Assembly (NCBI RefSeq): GCF_002080435.1
Contig: NZ_CP020540.1
Coordinates: 186,001 to 250,000, forward strand
Direction: 5' to 3'
Source: Sphingobium herbicidovorans
Lineage (GTDB): Bacteria > Pseudomonadota > Alphaproteobacteria > Sphingomonadales > Sphingomonadaceae
DNA: 64,000 nucleotides
The position numbers and the translations under genes were made by a program. Below the pieces are notes generated by a model. It was given only the letters and a program-made list of their open reading frames with translations, did no database searches and was not told the origin of the DNA. Shown in pieces: positions 46,422-55,586 of the stretch. Positions within the stretch are counted from its first letter, which is position 1. Each line of letters opens with the position of its first letter.

Positions 46422-47171
46422 CTATCGGTGCAGACACGCGATGATGGCGGTCACGACGGCGGTGGTTTCCGCGACGTCGCGCACCCTCACTGTGTCGAGG
46501 CCGATTTCAGCAGCGGGATAGTCATTCCCACCGGGGAATATCGCATCCCCAATGAACAGCATCCCGTCGAGCGGGACACCGCTCTCGGCACTCAGGCGCT
46601 TCAGGCCATAGCCCTTGTCGATCCCTGCTCTGGTCACGTCGATCGATGTCGTGCCACCGAGATTGATCGAGAGCTCCGGCAGCTTCGCGCGCAACGTGGC
46701 CTGCAACGCGGTCCTCTTCTTTCGGTCAGGATCCCACGCTTCCTTTTCCTTCAGCGGCGCTGCCTGCCCCAGGCCCGAAAAGGTGATCTGGCTGCCCCGG
46801 TCCTCGATCCGTTCGCCCCAGATACGTTCGTCGGCGAGACCGGCATCGGTCAGCGCCTGATCGAAGGCCGTGCGGATCTTCGCCTTCTCCGCGTCGTCGA
46901 ACAGTTCGGCATAGACCGCGCGCCAAGCGCCATTGATGAACCGATAGAGTTTCGTGCCTGTGGTCGGCATCAACCAGAGACGGTCGAGCGCGACGCCGGC
47001 AGGAAGGCGCGAGGCGATCTGCTTTTCGAACTGCGGCCAGTCCCCGCCCGAGATCACCGCCACATCCGTGATGGCGAGCAATCGGGCGAGGATTGCGGCC
47101 ATATCCTCCGATAACGGCCGCTTGCTCTCGGCAAGCGTGCCGTCGAGGTCGAAGGCGATCAGCCACTTCAT
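46422..47171 (-). CDS. HAD-IIB family phosphatase
   Basis: 249 residues. Motif I IAFDLDGTLAESKRPL, motif II AVISGGDWPQF, PMM-like MPTTGTKLYRF and SINLGGTTSIDVTRAGIDKGYGLKRL, motif IV LFIGDAIFPGGNDYPA. The layout resembles phosphomannomutase/trehalose-phosphatase-type HAD enzymes; substrate unknown. The ATG overlaps the ATPase stop (ATGA), so it is the last gene of the metal operon. Confidence 0.85.
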   Translation of the reverse strand: MKWLIAFDLDGTLAESKRPLSEDMAAILARLLAITDVAVISGGDWPQFEKQIASRLPAGVALDRLWLMPTTGTKLYRFINGAWRAVYAELFDDAEKAKIRTAFDQALTDAGLADERIWGERIEDRGSQITFSGLGQAAPLKEKEAWDPDRKKRTALQATLRAKLPELSINLGGTTSIDVTRAGIDKGYGLKRLSAESGVPLDGMLFIGDAIFPGGNDYPAAEIGLDTVRVRDVAETTAVVTAIIACLHR

Positions 47172-49669
47172 GCCGCCTTCCCTGCCGGATCGCGGTAGGC
47201 GAGCAGCCTGAGCGCATTGATGACGACGAGCAGCGTCGATCCCTCATGAACCGCCACCGCTGGCCCAATGCCGAGGCCGAGGATGGTAGCAGGCACCAGG
47301 AAGGCGACGACACCCAGGCTGACGAAGACGTTCTGCCGGATGATTCCACGGGTATGGCGGCTAAGACCGACTGCGAATGGCAGGTGCGCCAGATCGTCGG
47401 CCATCAGCGCCACGTCGGCTGTCTCCAGCGCAACGTCCGACCCCGCCGCGCCCATCGCGATGCCGACCGTGGCGCTTGCCATCGCCGGCGCATCGTTCAC
47501 GCCGTCGCCCACCATCGCGACCTTGTCTTCGCCGGCGAGCTTCTTGATCGCGGCAACCTTGTCTTCGGGCATGAGGTCGCCCCACGCTTCGTCGATCCCG
47601 ACTTCGTCGGCGATCGCTTCGGCGACTTTCTGGTGATCGCCGGAGATCATTATCATCCGCGACACGCCCATCTCGTGCAGCCGACGCAACGCGGTCTTGG
47701 CAGCTTCGCGAGGCGTGTCCATCAGGCCGATCGCGCCCAGGTCGCGGTCCCCCTTGCGGACCACCATTGTCGTGCGGCCGTTCTCGCGCAGCTTCGCGAT
47801 TGCGTCCTGCGCGCCCTGCCCCAGCGCCGGAATGCCCTCACTTCCGAACATCTCGGCCTTGCCGATCCACACCGTCTCGCCATCCACGCTCGCGGTGACG
47901 CCCCGACCGGTCAGGCTCTTGAGGTCGCCGGCAGTCGGCACGGCACGATCGTTCAGACGTTCGCGGCCGTCCTTGACGATCGCTTGGGCCAGGGGATGGT
48001 CGCTCAACGCTTCGACGGCGACAGCCAGCGCCAGCAACTCGCCTTCATCGGCGCCATCGACGGGCACGACATCAGTGATGCGCGGACGACCTTCGGTCAG
48101 CGTGCCCGTCTTGTCGAAAGCGATCGCTTTGAGCGACCCGAGGTTTTCGAGCGGTGCACCGCCCTTCACGAGCACGCCGCCCCGCGCTGCACGGGCAACG
48201 CCCGACAGGACCGCGCTCGGCGTTGCGATCGCGAGCGCGCACGGGCTTGCCGCCACCAGCACCGCCATCGCGCGATAGAAGCTGTCGCGGAACGGCTCGT
48301 CGACGACCACCCATGCGAACAGCAGGAGCACTGACAGGACCAGGACGGCGGGCACGAAGATCCGTTCGAACCGGTCGGTGAAGCGCTGCGTCGGCGACTT
48401 CTGCGTCTCCGCTTCGCTCACCATCTTCACGACCTTGGCAAGCGCGCTTTCATTGGAACGGCGTGTCACCTCGATCTCGATCGCGCCGCCGCCGTTGATC
48501 GTACCAGCAAAAACCCGGCTTTCCGCGTCGACTGCATCGGGCTTGGCGCGTGCCGCTGCGGCATCTGCGACCGGCACCTTGTCGACCGGGATGCTTTCAC
48601 CCGTGACCGGGGCCTGGTTGATCGCGCTGGTGCCCTTGATGACGAAGCCGTCGGCAGGCAGGCGCTCGTTCGGGCGGACGATGGCAATGTCCCCGACGAC
48701 CATCTGCTCGACCGGGATTTCGCTGGTCTGCCCGCCGCGTCGCACGGTCGCGGTTTCGGGCGCGAGCTTCGCCAGCGCCTCGATCGCCTTCTTGGCGCGG
48801 CCCATTGCATAATGCTCAAGCGCATGGCCGAGGCTGAACAGGAACAGCAGCAGCGCACCTTCGGCCCATGCGCCCAGCGCAGCGGCGCCGGCCGCAGCGA
48901 CCAACATCAGCGTGTCGATCTCGAACTTCTTCATCCGGAGGTTGTCGATCGCCTCGCGCAGCGTGAAGAATCCGCCGAAGAAATAGGCTGCGATATAGCA
49001 GGCGGTCGGCAGCCATTCGGGCGCGCCAGCGACCAGCCTCTCGATCGCGTAGCCGATCCCCAGCAGCGCGCCACAGGCGAGCGCGAAGATCAGCTCGGTA
49101 TTGGGGCCGAGAAATTCGGCGTGGCTATGGTCGTGGCCATCGCCGGGGCCGTGCTTCTCTTCGCCCGCGCCGTGGCCCCCGGGGCCGTGGTCGTGGCCGG
49201 CATGTTCATCGGCAGCGACCCGCTTGCCCACCCTCACCTTCAGCTTGCGAAGCGCAGCGCGCACCTCCTCTTCGGTGGTTTCGCGGCGATCATATTCGAC
49301 CCGGACAGACCCGCTGGTGCTGGCGCTTGCCTGGACCACGCCGGGCAAGGCGCACAGCGCATCGCTGACCGTGCGCGCCCGACGTTCGTGGTTGATCCCC
49401 GTCACCTGCCAGATCGCATGGCCGTAGCGCTCGGTGATTTCGGCACCTGCGGCGCGCACCATTTCGCGCAACCGTGGCAGCGGCAGCTTGGCGGCATCGA
49501 AATGGATGCACAGCGCCGCTGGCGTGTTGCCGTCGAGACAGATCACATGCGCCCGCTCGACACCTTCGCGCTTTGACAGGGTTGATACGAGACGGTCCAG
49601 GCAGGCATCGGCCGCGTCAGGAAGGTCCGGCAACAACACTGGAATGTCGAGTTCGAGCTTGTCGTTCAT
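47168..49669 (-). CDS. P1B-type heavy-metal ATPase
   Basis: 833-residue inner-membrane efflux ATPase. N terminus has two degenerate metal-binding-like domains without CxxC, then a His-rich loop (DEHAGHDHGPGGHG and following, ending DGHDHSHAEF). Membrane metal motif is SPC (AASPCALAIATPSA) rather than CPC, phosphorylation site is DKTGTLTEGRP, hinge MVGDGVNDAP, and the last helices have HEGSTLLVVINALRLL. SPC with HEG is the P1B-4 pattern (Co/Zn/Cd/Fe export). ATG 49669 has a perfect AGGAGG. Confidence 0.93.
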   Translation of the reverse strand: MNDKLELDIPVLLPDLPDAADACLDRLVSTLSKREGVERAHVICLDGNTPAALCIHFDAAKLPLPRLREMVRAAGAEITERYGHAIWQVTGINHERRARTVSDALCALPGVVQASASTSGSVRVEYDRRETTEEEVRAALRKLKVRVGKRVAADEHAGHDHGPGGHGAGEEKHGPGDGHDHSHAEFLGPNTELIFALACGALLGIGYAIERLVAGAPEWLPTACYIAAYFFGGFFTLREAIDNLRMKKFEIDTLMLVAAAGAAALGAWAEGALLLFLFSLGHALEHYAMGRAKKAIEALAKLAPETATVRRGGQTSEIPVEQMVVGDIAIVRPNERLPADGFVIKGTSAINQAPVTGESIPVDKVPVADAAAARAKPDAVDAESRVFAGTINGGGAIEIEVTRRSNESALAKVVKMVSEAETQKSPTQRFTDRFERIFVPAVLVLSVLLLFAWVVVDEPFRDSFYRAMAVLVAASPCALAIATPSAVLSGVARAARGGVLVKGGAPLENLGSLKAIAFDKTGTLTEGRPRITDVVPVDGADEGELLALAVAVEALSDHPLAQAIVKDGRERLNDRAVPTAGDLKSLTGRGVTASVDGETVWIGKAEMFGSEGIPALGQGAQDAIAKLRENGRTTMVVRKGDRDLGAIGLMDTPREAAKTALRRLHEMGVSRMIMISGDHQKVAEAIADEVGIDEAWGDLMPEDKVAAIKKLAGEDKVAMVGDGVNDAPAMASATVGIAMGAAGSDVALETADVALMADDLAHLPFAVGLSRHTRGIIRQNVFVSLGVVAFLVPATILGLGIGPAVAVHEGSTLLVVINALRLLAYRDPAGKAA

Positions 49670-50274
49670 GACGACCTCCTTTCGCTTTTCTTGGTTTCGG
49701 CGCGCGCGTCGCGCAGGATTTCGACACCGCCCTTGATGGCGATGATGGCGGTGGCGAAGCCGACCAGCAGGTCCGGCCAATTGGTACCCAACCACAGCAC
49801 CAGCACGCCGGCGATCAGGATGCCGCCGTTGGAAATGAAGTCGTTGAAGCTGAAGGTGGTTGCGGCCCGGAGATTGACGTCCGGATCCTTGAGGCGCTGG
49901 AGCAGCCGCAGGCAGAGGTAATTCACGACGCCGGCGATCGCGGACATGACCATCATGGTAGGTCCGATGGGCTCGCTGCCCTGCACGTAGCGCCGTCCGA
50001 CATCGATCAAGATGCCGCCCGCGAAGATCAGCAGCATGACGCCCGAAGCGACCGCGGCGCGTGTCTTCCATGTCTGGCCCCGGGTGAGCGCCACAAGGCT
50101 CAGCGCATACACAGCCGTATCGGACAGGTTGTCGACGCCGTTGGCGATCAGCGCGCTCGAGTCCGCGAAGAAGCCGGAAACGAAGAAGCCCGCAGCGATC
50201 GCCGCGTTCAGCAGCAGGACGATCCACAGTGTGCGGCGCTCCTGCCCGCCATTGTTGTCGTTGCCCGGGATCAT
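49666..50274 (-). CDS. CDF-type cation efflux protein, short form (copy 1)
   Basis: 202 residues, six helices. Helix 2 SALIANGVDNLSDTAVYALSL has the xxxxD site with N-D-N-L-S-D, helix 5 FNDFISNGGILIAGVLV. It lacks the usual cytoplasmic C-terminal domain, ending soon after helix 6. Overlaps the ATPase start (ATGA) and the ZIP stop, so translationally coupled. Confidence 0.85.
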   Translation of the reverse strand: MIPGNDNNGGQERRTLWIVLLLNAAIAAGFFVSGFFADSSALIANGVDNLSDTAVYALSLVALTRGQTWKTRAAVASGVMLLIFAGGILIDVGRRYVQGSEPIGPTMMVMSAIAGVVNYLCLRLLQRLKDPDVNLRAATTFSFNDFISNGGILIAGVLVLWLGTNWPDLLVGFATAIIAIKGGVEILRDARAETKKSERRSS

Positions 50275-50957
50275 CCCATCATCTCCTCAAGTGTCAGCAG
50301 GGCCAGGAAGCCGACGAAAAACATCGAGCTGATGAGCGGGGTGTCGGGTTTCTCGTGCGCCTCGACCAGCAACTCCTCCGTGACGAGGTAGAGCAGCGCC
50401 ATCAGCCCGAAGCTGAGGAAGCCGGCGATCATCACCGGCGACAGCGCGGCGACCGGCACGGCAGCGAGCGCGCCGATCGGCAGCAGCAGGGCCAATGCCG
50501 AGACGATCACGATGATGCGCAAGCGCGAGCGATAGGTTTCCGCCAGCTCGTCGGTCAGCGTCAGTCCCAGAAATAACACTTCCAGAGTGAGCGCGATCGT
50601 CAGCAGGAGACCTGCCTTCTCGCCCGCCACGAAAGCGAGGCCGAGCACCAGGCCGTCCACCAGAATGTCGATGCCGATCGCGGCGAGTAGCGCCATCGGC
50701 CCCTTGAAGCGGGCCTCAAGAGCCTTGAGCCCCAGCATGGTCGCGACGCCCGCCGCCCCGCCGATCAACGTCGCGCTGGGCGATGCCTCATGCTTGACCT
50801 GCGGCAGGATTTCGGTCGCTGCCGCCGCGAACACGACGCCGGCAGCGAGATGCTGTAGGCCCGCCACGAGGCCAGGTTTCAACTTGGTGCGGCTCGCGAC
50901 AATCGCGCCGAGCACGACCGCCAGCACAGGCGCAAGCGTATAGAGCAGTGCCTGCAT
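50271..50957 (-). CDS. ZIP-family metal transporter
   Basis: 228 residues, about eight helices: LQHLAAGVVFAAAATEILPQ (helix 4, H and E ligands), GIDILVDGLVLGLAFVAGEKAG (helix 5). A ZIP importer inside an efflux operon is unusual, though bacterial members may act as bidirectional channels. Overlaps the CDF start by four bases. Confidence 0.87.
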   Translation of the reverse strand: MQALLYTLAPVLAVVLGAIVASRTKLKPGLVAGLQHLAAGVVFAAAATEILPQVKHEASPSATLIGGAAGVATMLGLKALEARFKGPMALLAAIGIDILVDGLVLGLAFVAGEKAGLLLTIALTLEVLFLGLTLTDELAETYRSRLRIIVIVSALALLLPIGALAAVPVAALSPVMIAGFLSFGLMALLYLVTEELLVEAHEKPDTPLISSMFFVGFLALLTLEEMMG

Positions 50958-50960
50958 TTC

Positions 50961-51374
50961 CTAGGACTCCTCCGGGGTTCGGTGGCAGACGCGGATCTTC
51001 CCGCGTCGCGTGAACGCGATCGATCCGCCCGCCACGACAGCCCGCGAATGGTCGCCGCGAAACTCGTCACCGGTTCGCTGCGCGCGCAGGATCTCGGTCC
51101 TGCCCTTCGGCAGCCAGGTGACGGCCATTTTCAAGCCTTCATCGATGAAGTCGACATCGGCGCGTGTGCCGTCGTCGCAGTACATGATGCGCTGCGCGAT
51201 TAGTTTCGACGTCAGATGCTTTTCATGCGCCGGCTCGGTAGGCTGGGTCGGCGCTGGATTACACGCCCCTATAACCGCCCCGGAGACGAGAACGACGCCG
51301 AGGCGCGCGATCGCCAGACCGGCCCGATTCAGGCCGCACAAGGTTGTCACATTTGAAATCGACGTGTCAGACAT
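50961..51374 (-). CDS. Small lipoprotein, MliC-like (copy 1)
   Basis: 137 residues from ATG 51374. Lipobox-like VLVSGAVIGAC then a small domain with RIMYCDDGTRADVDFIDEG, TEILRAQRTGDEFRGDHSRA and KIRVCHRTPEES. Two Cys could form a disulfide as in MliC/PliC lysozyme inhibitors. Periplasmic, lipid-anchored; actual role in a metal island unknown. Confidence 0.65.
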   Translation of the reverse strand: MSDTSISNVTTLCGLNRAGLAIARLGVVLVSGAVIGACNPAPTQPTEPAHEKHLTSKLIAQRIMYCDDGTRADVDFIDEGLKMAVTWLPKGRTEILRAQRTGDEFRGDHSRAVVAGGSIAFTRRGKIRVCHRTPEES

Positions 51375-51421
51375 CGGTCTCTTCCGACGAAGCGCCCTGT
51401 GGCGTTCGAAGGCAGGGCAGT

Positions 51422-51799
51422 TCATCGCGTGCCTTCCTGCTCGCAGATCCGGGTACGGCCATCGCCTTCCACGATGGTGAGCTGCGACCCCTTGAAGGTC
51501 GCGGTGGCTGTTTCGCCGACATATTGCAGGCCCTGCGCTGGCGCGGTCAGCATCATCGGCGGTCCCCCGTTGGAGCGCCGCAAATCGATCTGCAGGCCGT
51601 TGTCCTTGTAATCGACGAACAGCGGTTCCCCGTCGGAACAGCGATATCTATGCCGCCCCATTTCCCCGGTCGTCACGGCGCTGTCGGACGAATGGATCTG
51701 CTGCTCCGTTGGCGGGGCTGGCGGCTTTCTTTCCGAGCACGCCGCGAGCCCGACAACGAGGATGACGGCGGGCAGCACCCGCTTACAGTGCATCATCAT
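51422..51799 (-). CDS. Small lipoprotein, MliC-like (copy 2)
   Basis: 125 residues. Signal with lipobox VILVVGLAAC; domain HRYRCSDGEPLFVDYKDNG, LQYVGETATATFKGSQLTIVEGDGRTRICEQEG resembles the MliC fold (YxCxDG...C). Divergent relative of the neighbour downstream. Start at the first of three ATG codons (51799), overlapping the SRPBCC stop. Confidence 0.7.
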   Translation of the reverse strand: MMMHCKRVLPAVILVVGLAACSERKPPAPPTEQQIHSSDSAVTTGEMGRHRYRCSDGEPLFVDYKDNGLQIDLRRSNGGPPMMLTAPAQGLQYVGETATATFKGSQLTIVEGDGRTRICEQEGTR

Positions 51800-52284
51800 C
51801 GCGCCTTCCTCCTGTAGCGGAAGGGGACGCGCTGACGATTGATAGCCCGGGCAGGCTGACCTACCCGCCAGCGGAGATAGGTTGCGAGGCGATCGTCAGA
51901 TTCGACCATCAGGGATCGCAGGCGGCGCAACATCATCGCCGCGAACGGCAGGGAGAGCGCCCCGCGCAGCGTGCAGCTATGCGTTAGCCTGGTGCCGCCA
52001 TCGTCCCCCGCCAGCTCGTACCGCTCTTCGAGCGTGAACAGATAGGGGATGCCGCAGGACCAAGCGAAGGCGTGCGGTTTATCGAATCGATCAATCCGTG
52101 CTGGCGTCCGAATTGGCCGGGTGATGCCCTGGATCGCAAAGGTGCATTCTGTGTCGCCGAGCCGGGACGGATCATCGAGAAATACGAGCGGACTCCACGC
52201 CCGGCGATGATCCGGATCGGTGAGTGCCGACCAGATGCGCAGTGGCCCGCCGTGAAGCATCGAGCTGGTTATGGTGCGAGGCAT
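51796..52284 (-). CDS. SRPBCC (START-like) family protein
   Basis: 162 residues from ATG 52284. Pattern SSMLHGGPLRIWSALTDPDHRRAWSP, FAWSCGIPYLFTLEERYELAGDDGGTRLTHSCTLRGAL is the polyketide-cyclase/dehydrase-like fold. Ligand unknown; it may bind a hydrophobic molecule. Lies 53 bases after czcA. Confidence 0.75.
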   Translation of the reverse strand: MPRTITSSMLHGGPLRIWSALTDPDHRRAWSPLVFLDDPSRLGDTECTFAIQGITRPIRTPARIDRFDKPHAFAWSCGIPYLFTLEERYELAGDDGGTRLTHSCTLRGALSLPFAAMMLRRLRSLMVESDDRLATYLRWRVGQPARAINRQRVPFRYRRKAR

Positions 52285-52337
52285 ATCCCCATCTCCCAGA
52301 GATGGGCGGGGCGATCGCGGATCGCCCCGCCCATCCA

Positions 52338-55300
52338 TCAGGCCAAGTTGTTCACGAAGGTCTGACCGTGGTCGTCCCCTTCATGCTCCTCATTGTAGTG
52401 CTCGGGTTTCTCGATCACTTTCTGCCCGAACCGGGCATAGAGTGTCGGCAGCACGAACAGCGTAAGAAGCGTCGCCGAGATCAGACCGCCGATGACGACC
52501 GTCGCCAAAGGCTTTTGAACCTCTGCGCCGGCGCCTTCGCCCAGCGCCATCGGCACGAAGCCGAGGCTGGCGACTAGCGCGGTCATGATGACGGGTCGCA
52601 GACGCTGCATCGCGCCAACATGCGCGGCTTCCTCGCGGCTCATCCCTGATCGGATCAGATCTTGGATCGAGCTGACCATGACGAGGCCGTTGAGGACCGC
52701 GATGCCCGAGAGGGCGATGAAGCCCACTGCCGCCGAGATCGAGAAGTCCATGCCCCGCAGGAACAGCAACAGGACGCCGCCCACCAGCGCGAAAGGCACG
52801 CCGGTGAACACGATCGCGGCGTCGCGGACCGATCCCAACGCCCCGTAGAGGAGCAGCAGGATCAAGATGAAGCAAGCCGGAATGACCAGCTTCAGCCGTT
52901 CGCTTGCCGATTGGAGGTTCTCGAACTGGCCGCCCCATTCGAGATAGGTGCCGGCAGGCAGCCGGAGTTGGCTGCCGATCGCCGCCTGCGCATCCGCCAC
53001 GACGGATCCGACGTCGCGGCCACGCACGTTGGCTTGCACCACCACGCGCCGCTTGCCGTTCTCGCGGCTGATCTGGTTCGGACCATCGACCACCTTGATC
53101 TCGGCGACGCTGGACAGCGGTACATAGCCGCCGCCTGCCACCGGCACCTGCACCTGTTGGAGCAGGCCGATGTCGGCACGCTGCGCCTCCGACAGGCGGA
53201 TCACCACGGGGAAGCGACGGTCGCCCTCGAAGATCTGGCCCGATGTTCGCCCGCCGATCGTCGCAGTCACGGTGTCCTGCACATCCTGAGCCGTAACGCC
53301 CAACCGCGCCATCGCGTCGCGGTTGACGCGAATGTCGAGCATGGGAAGACCGGTCGTCTGCTCCACCTTCACGTCCGCTGCGCCTTGCGTTCTGCGCAGC
53401 ACCGCCGCGATTTGCTCGGCCGTCCGGTTCATCTGGTTGAAGTCGTCCCCGAACACCTTCACCGCGATGTCGCCGCGCACGCCGGCGATCAGCTCGTTGA
53501 AGCGCATCTGGATGGGCTGGGTGATCTCGTAGGCATTTCCCGGAATCTTCGCGAGATTACCCTCGATCCGGCTGACCAGCTCCTCCTTGGGAAGCTCAGG
53601 ATCCGGCCAATCCTTGCGCGGCTTCAGGATGACGAACATGTCGGTCGCGTTCGGCGGCATCGGGTCGGCCGCCAGCTCGGCGGTGCCCGTCTTGGAATAG
53701 ACGAATTGCACCTCCGGCTGCTTCGACATCATCCGCTCGATCGGCACCTGCATCGCCTGGCTCTGCTGGACCGACGTTGCCGGAATGCGGAGCGACTGGA
53801 TCAGCAAATCGCCTTCGTCGAGCTGCGGCAGGAACACCGAGCCGAGCGTAGTGAAAGCAAGCGCCGCCACCACAAGGCTTCCCACACCCGCACCGATCGT
53901 CAGCGTCGGGCGCTTCATGGCCCGGTCGAGACCGGGTTCGTAGCGCTTCTTCAGCCACGTGATGATGCGGCCGTCCTTCTCCTCGACCTTCTTCGACAGC
54001 CAGATCGCAATCATCGCCGGCACGAAGGTGAGAGAGAGGATGAAGGCGAAGGCGAGCGCGATGATGACGGTCAGCGCCATCGGTCCGAACGTTTTACCCT
54101 CCACGCCGGTCAGCGTGAGCAGCGGTACGTAGACGAGGATGATGATTGCCTGCCCGTACACAGAGGGACGGATCATCTCACGCGCAGCGGCTGCCACGGT
54201 CGCGAGCCGTTCCTTGACGCTGAGCAATCGGCCTTCATGATGCTGTTGCTCGGCAAGCCGGCGCAGCGCGTTTTCGACAATGATGACGGCGCCGTCGACG
54301 ATCAGACCGAAGTCCAAAGCCCCAAGGCTCATCAGATTGGCCGAGACCCCAGCGCGCAGCATACCAAAGCCTGTCAGCATCATGGTGATCGGGATGACCA
54401 ACGCCGCGATCAGGGCCGCACGGAAGTTGCCGAGCAGCAGGAAGAGCACGACGATGACCAGCACCGCGCCTTCGGACAGGTTTTTCGCGACCGTCTTGAT
54501 CGTCGAATTGACCAGCTCGGTGCGGTTCAGCACCGGCTGAATTACGACGTCAGGAGGCAGCGAAGCGTTGATCGTCTTCAGTTTCTCAGCGACCGCGGTC
54601 GACACGATGCGGCTGTTCTCGCCGATCCGCATGATCGCCGTGCCGACGACGACTTCGGTACCGTTCTCCGATGCCGAACCCATGCGGATCGCCTGACCCG
54701 TCTTCACAGTCGCAACTTGTTCGACCGTGATCGGCACGCCGTTACGTGTCGCGATCACGGTCCTGGCCAACTCGCTGGCATTGCGAACGAGCGCATCCGA
54801 GCGAACAGCCAGACCTTCGCCATTGCGATTGACGAAGCCACCGCCGACGCTGGTGTTATTGCGCTCCAGCGCATTTCCCAGGTCCGTCAGCGTGATGCCG
54901 AGCGAGGCCAGCTTCTGCACGTCGGGCACGACGAGGAACTGCTTGGCGTAACCGCCAATCGAGTCGACACCGGCGAGGCCCGGTGTGGTCTTCAGAAGCG
55001 GCGTCACGATCCAGTCCTGCGCGGTGCGCAGGTAGGTCGCCTTGTCCTCTTCGGTCGTCAGTCGCTCGCCCTCTGGCGTGATGTAGCTGCCATCGGGCTG
55101 TTGGCCCGGTTCACCGGGCTTGTGCTTGTCGTCCTCGCGATGATCGAGACGAACGGTGTACATGTACACCTCGCCCAGGCCTGTCGCGATCGGACCCATT
55201 TCAGGGTTCACGCCGTCGGGCAGATTCTCTTGCACGCCCCGCAGACGCTCGCCCACCTGCTGGCGGGCGAAATAGATGTCCGTCGCGTCCGAAAAGACCG

Positions 55301-55583
55301 CCGTGATCTGCGCGAAGCCGTTGCGGCTCAACGAGCGCGTATATTCCAGGCCGGGGGTGCCGGCGAGCGCGGTTTCGATTGGAAACGACACCTGCTTCTC
55401 GACCAGCTCGGGCGAGAGGGCAGGCGCGCGGACGTTGATCTGGACCTGATTGTTGGTGATGTCCGGCACCGCGTCGATCGGTAGCCGGTAGAGGGAAAAG
55501 GCGCCGATGGCGGCGACGATGACGGTGAGGAGCAGGACTAGCCAGCGCTTCTCGACCGCCCAGGTTACGATACGGGCGATCAT
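52338..55583 (-). CDS. czcA: Heavy-metal RND efflux pump, CzcA/CusA type
   Basis: 1,081 residues, 12 helices in the inner membrane with two large periplasmic loops. N terminus MIARIVTWAVEKRWLVLLLTVIVAAIG, LPIDAVPDITNNQVQINVRAPALSPELVEKQVSFPIETALAGTPGLEYTRSLSRNGF. Helix 4 SLGALDFGLIVDGAVIIVENALRRL holds the DFG...D...E proton/metal relay. LSGIAVLNGLVM is in the C half. DFGLIVDGAVIIVEN fits the Zn/Co/Cd group (HME1). A ~30-residue extra loop, DHREDDKHKPGEPGQQPDG, is present. Operon czcC-czcB-czcA. Confidence 0.94.
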   Translation of the reverse strand: MIARIVTWAVEKRWLVLLLTVIVAAIGAFSLYRLPIDAVPDITNNQVQINVRAPALSPELVEKQVSFPIETALAGTPGLEYTRSLSRNGFAQITAVFSDATDIYFARQQVGERLRGVQENLPDGVNPEMGPIATGLGEVYMYTVRLDHREDDKHKPGEPGQQPDGSYITPEGERLTTEEDKATYLRTAQDWIVTPLLKTTPGLAGVDSIGGYAKQFLVVPDVQKLASLGITLTDLGNALERNNTSVGGGFVNRNGEGLAVRSDALVRNASELARTVIATRNGVPITVEQVATVKTGQAIRMGSASENGTEVVVGTAIMRIGENSRIVSTAVAEKLKTINASLPPDVVIQPVLNRTELVNSTIKTVAKNLSEGAVLVIVVLFLLLGNFRAALIAALVIPITMMLTGFGMLRAGVSANLMSLGALDFGLIVDGAVIIVENALRRLAEQQHHEGRLLSVKERLATVAAAAREMIRPSVYGQAIIILVYVPLLTLTGVEGKTFGPMALTVIIALAFAFILSLTFVPAMIAIWLSKKVEEKDGRIITWLKKRYEPGLDRAMKRPTLTIGAGVGSLVVAALAFTTLGSVFLPQLDEGDLLIQSLRIPATSVQQSQAMQVPIERMMSKQPEVQFVYSKTGTAELAADPMPPNATDMFVILKPRKDWPDPELPKEELVSRIEGNLAKIPGNAYEITQPIQMRFNELIAGVRGDIAVKVFGDDFNQMNRTAEQIAAVLRRTQGAADVKVEQTTGLPMLDIRVNRDAMARLGVTAQDVQDTVTATIGGRTSGQIFEGDRRFPVVIRLSEAQRADIGLLQQVQVPVAGGGYVPLSSVAEIKVVDGPNQISRENGKRRVVVQANVRGRDVGSVVADAQAAIGSQLRLPAGTYLEWGGQFENLQSASERLKLVIPACFILILLLLYGALGSVRDAAIVFTGVPFALVGGVLLLFLRGMDFSISAAVGFIALSGIAVLNGLVMVSSIQDLIRSGMSREEAAHVGAMQRLRPVIMTALVASLGFVPMALGEGAGAEVQKPLATVVIGGLISATLLTLFVLPTLYARFGQKVIEKPEHYNEEHEGDDHGQTFVNNLA

Positions 55584-55586
55584 GGC

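Noticed and set aside
52662..55484. 940-residue plus-strand open frame opposite czcA
   Set aside because: Extremely His/Arg/Asp-rich, antisense to a textbook RND pump; a shadow frame.
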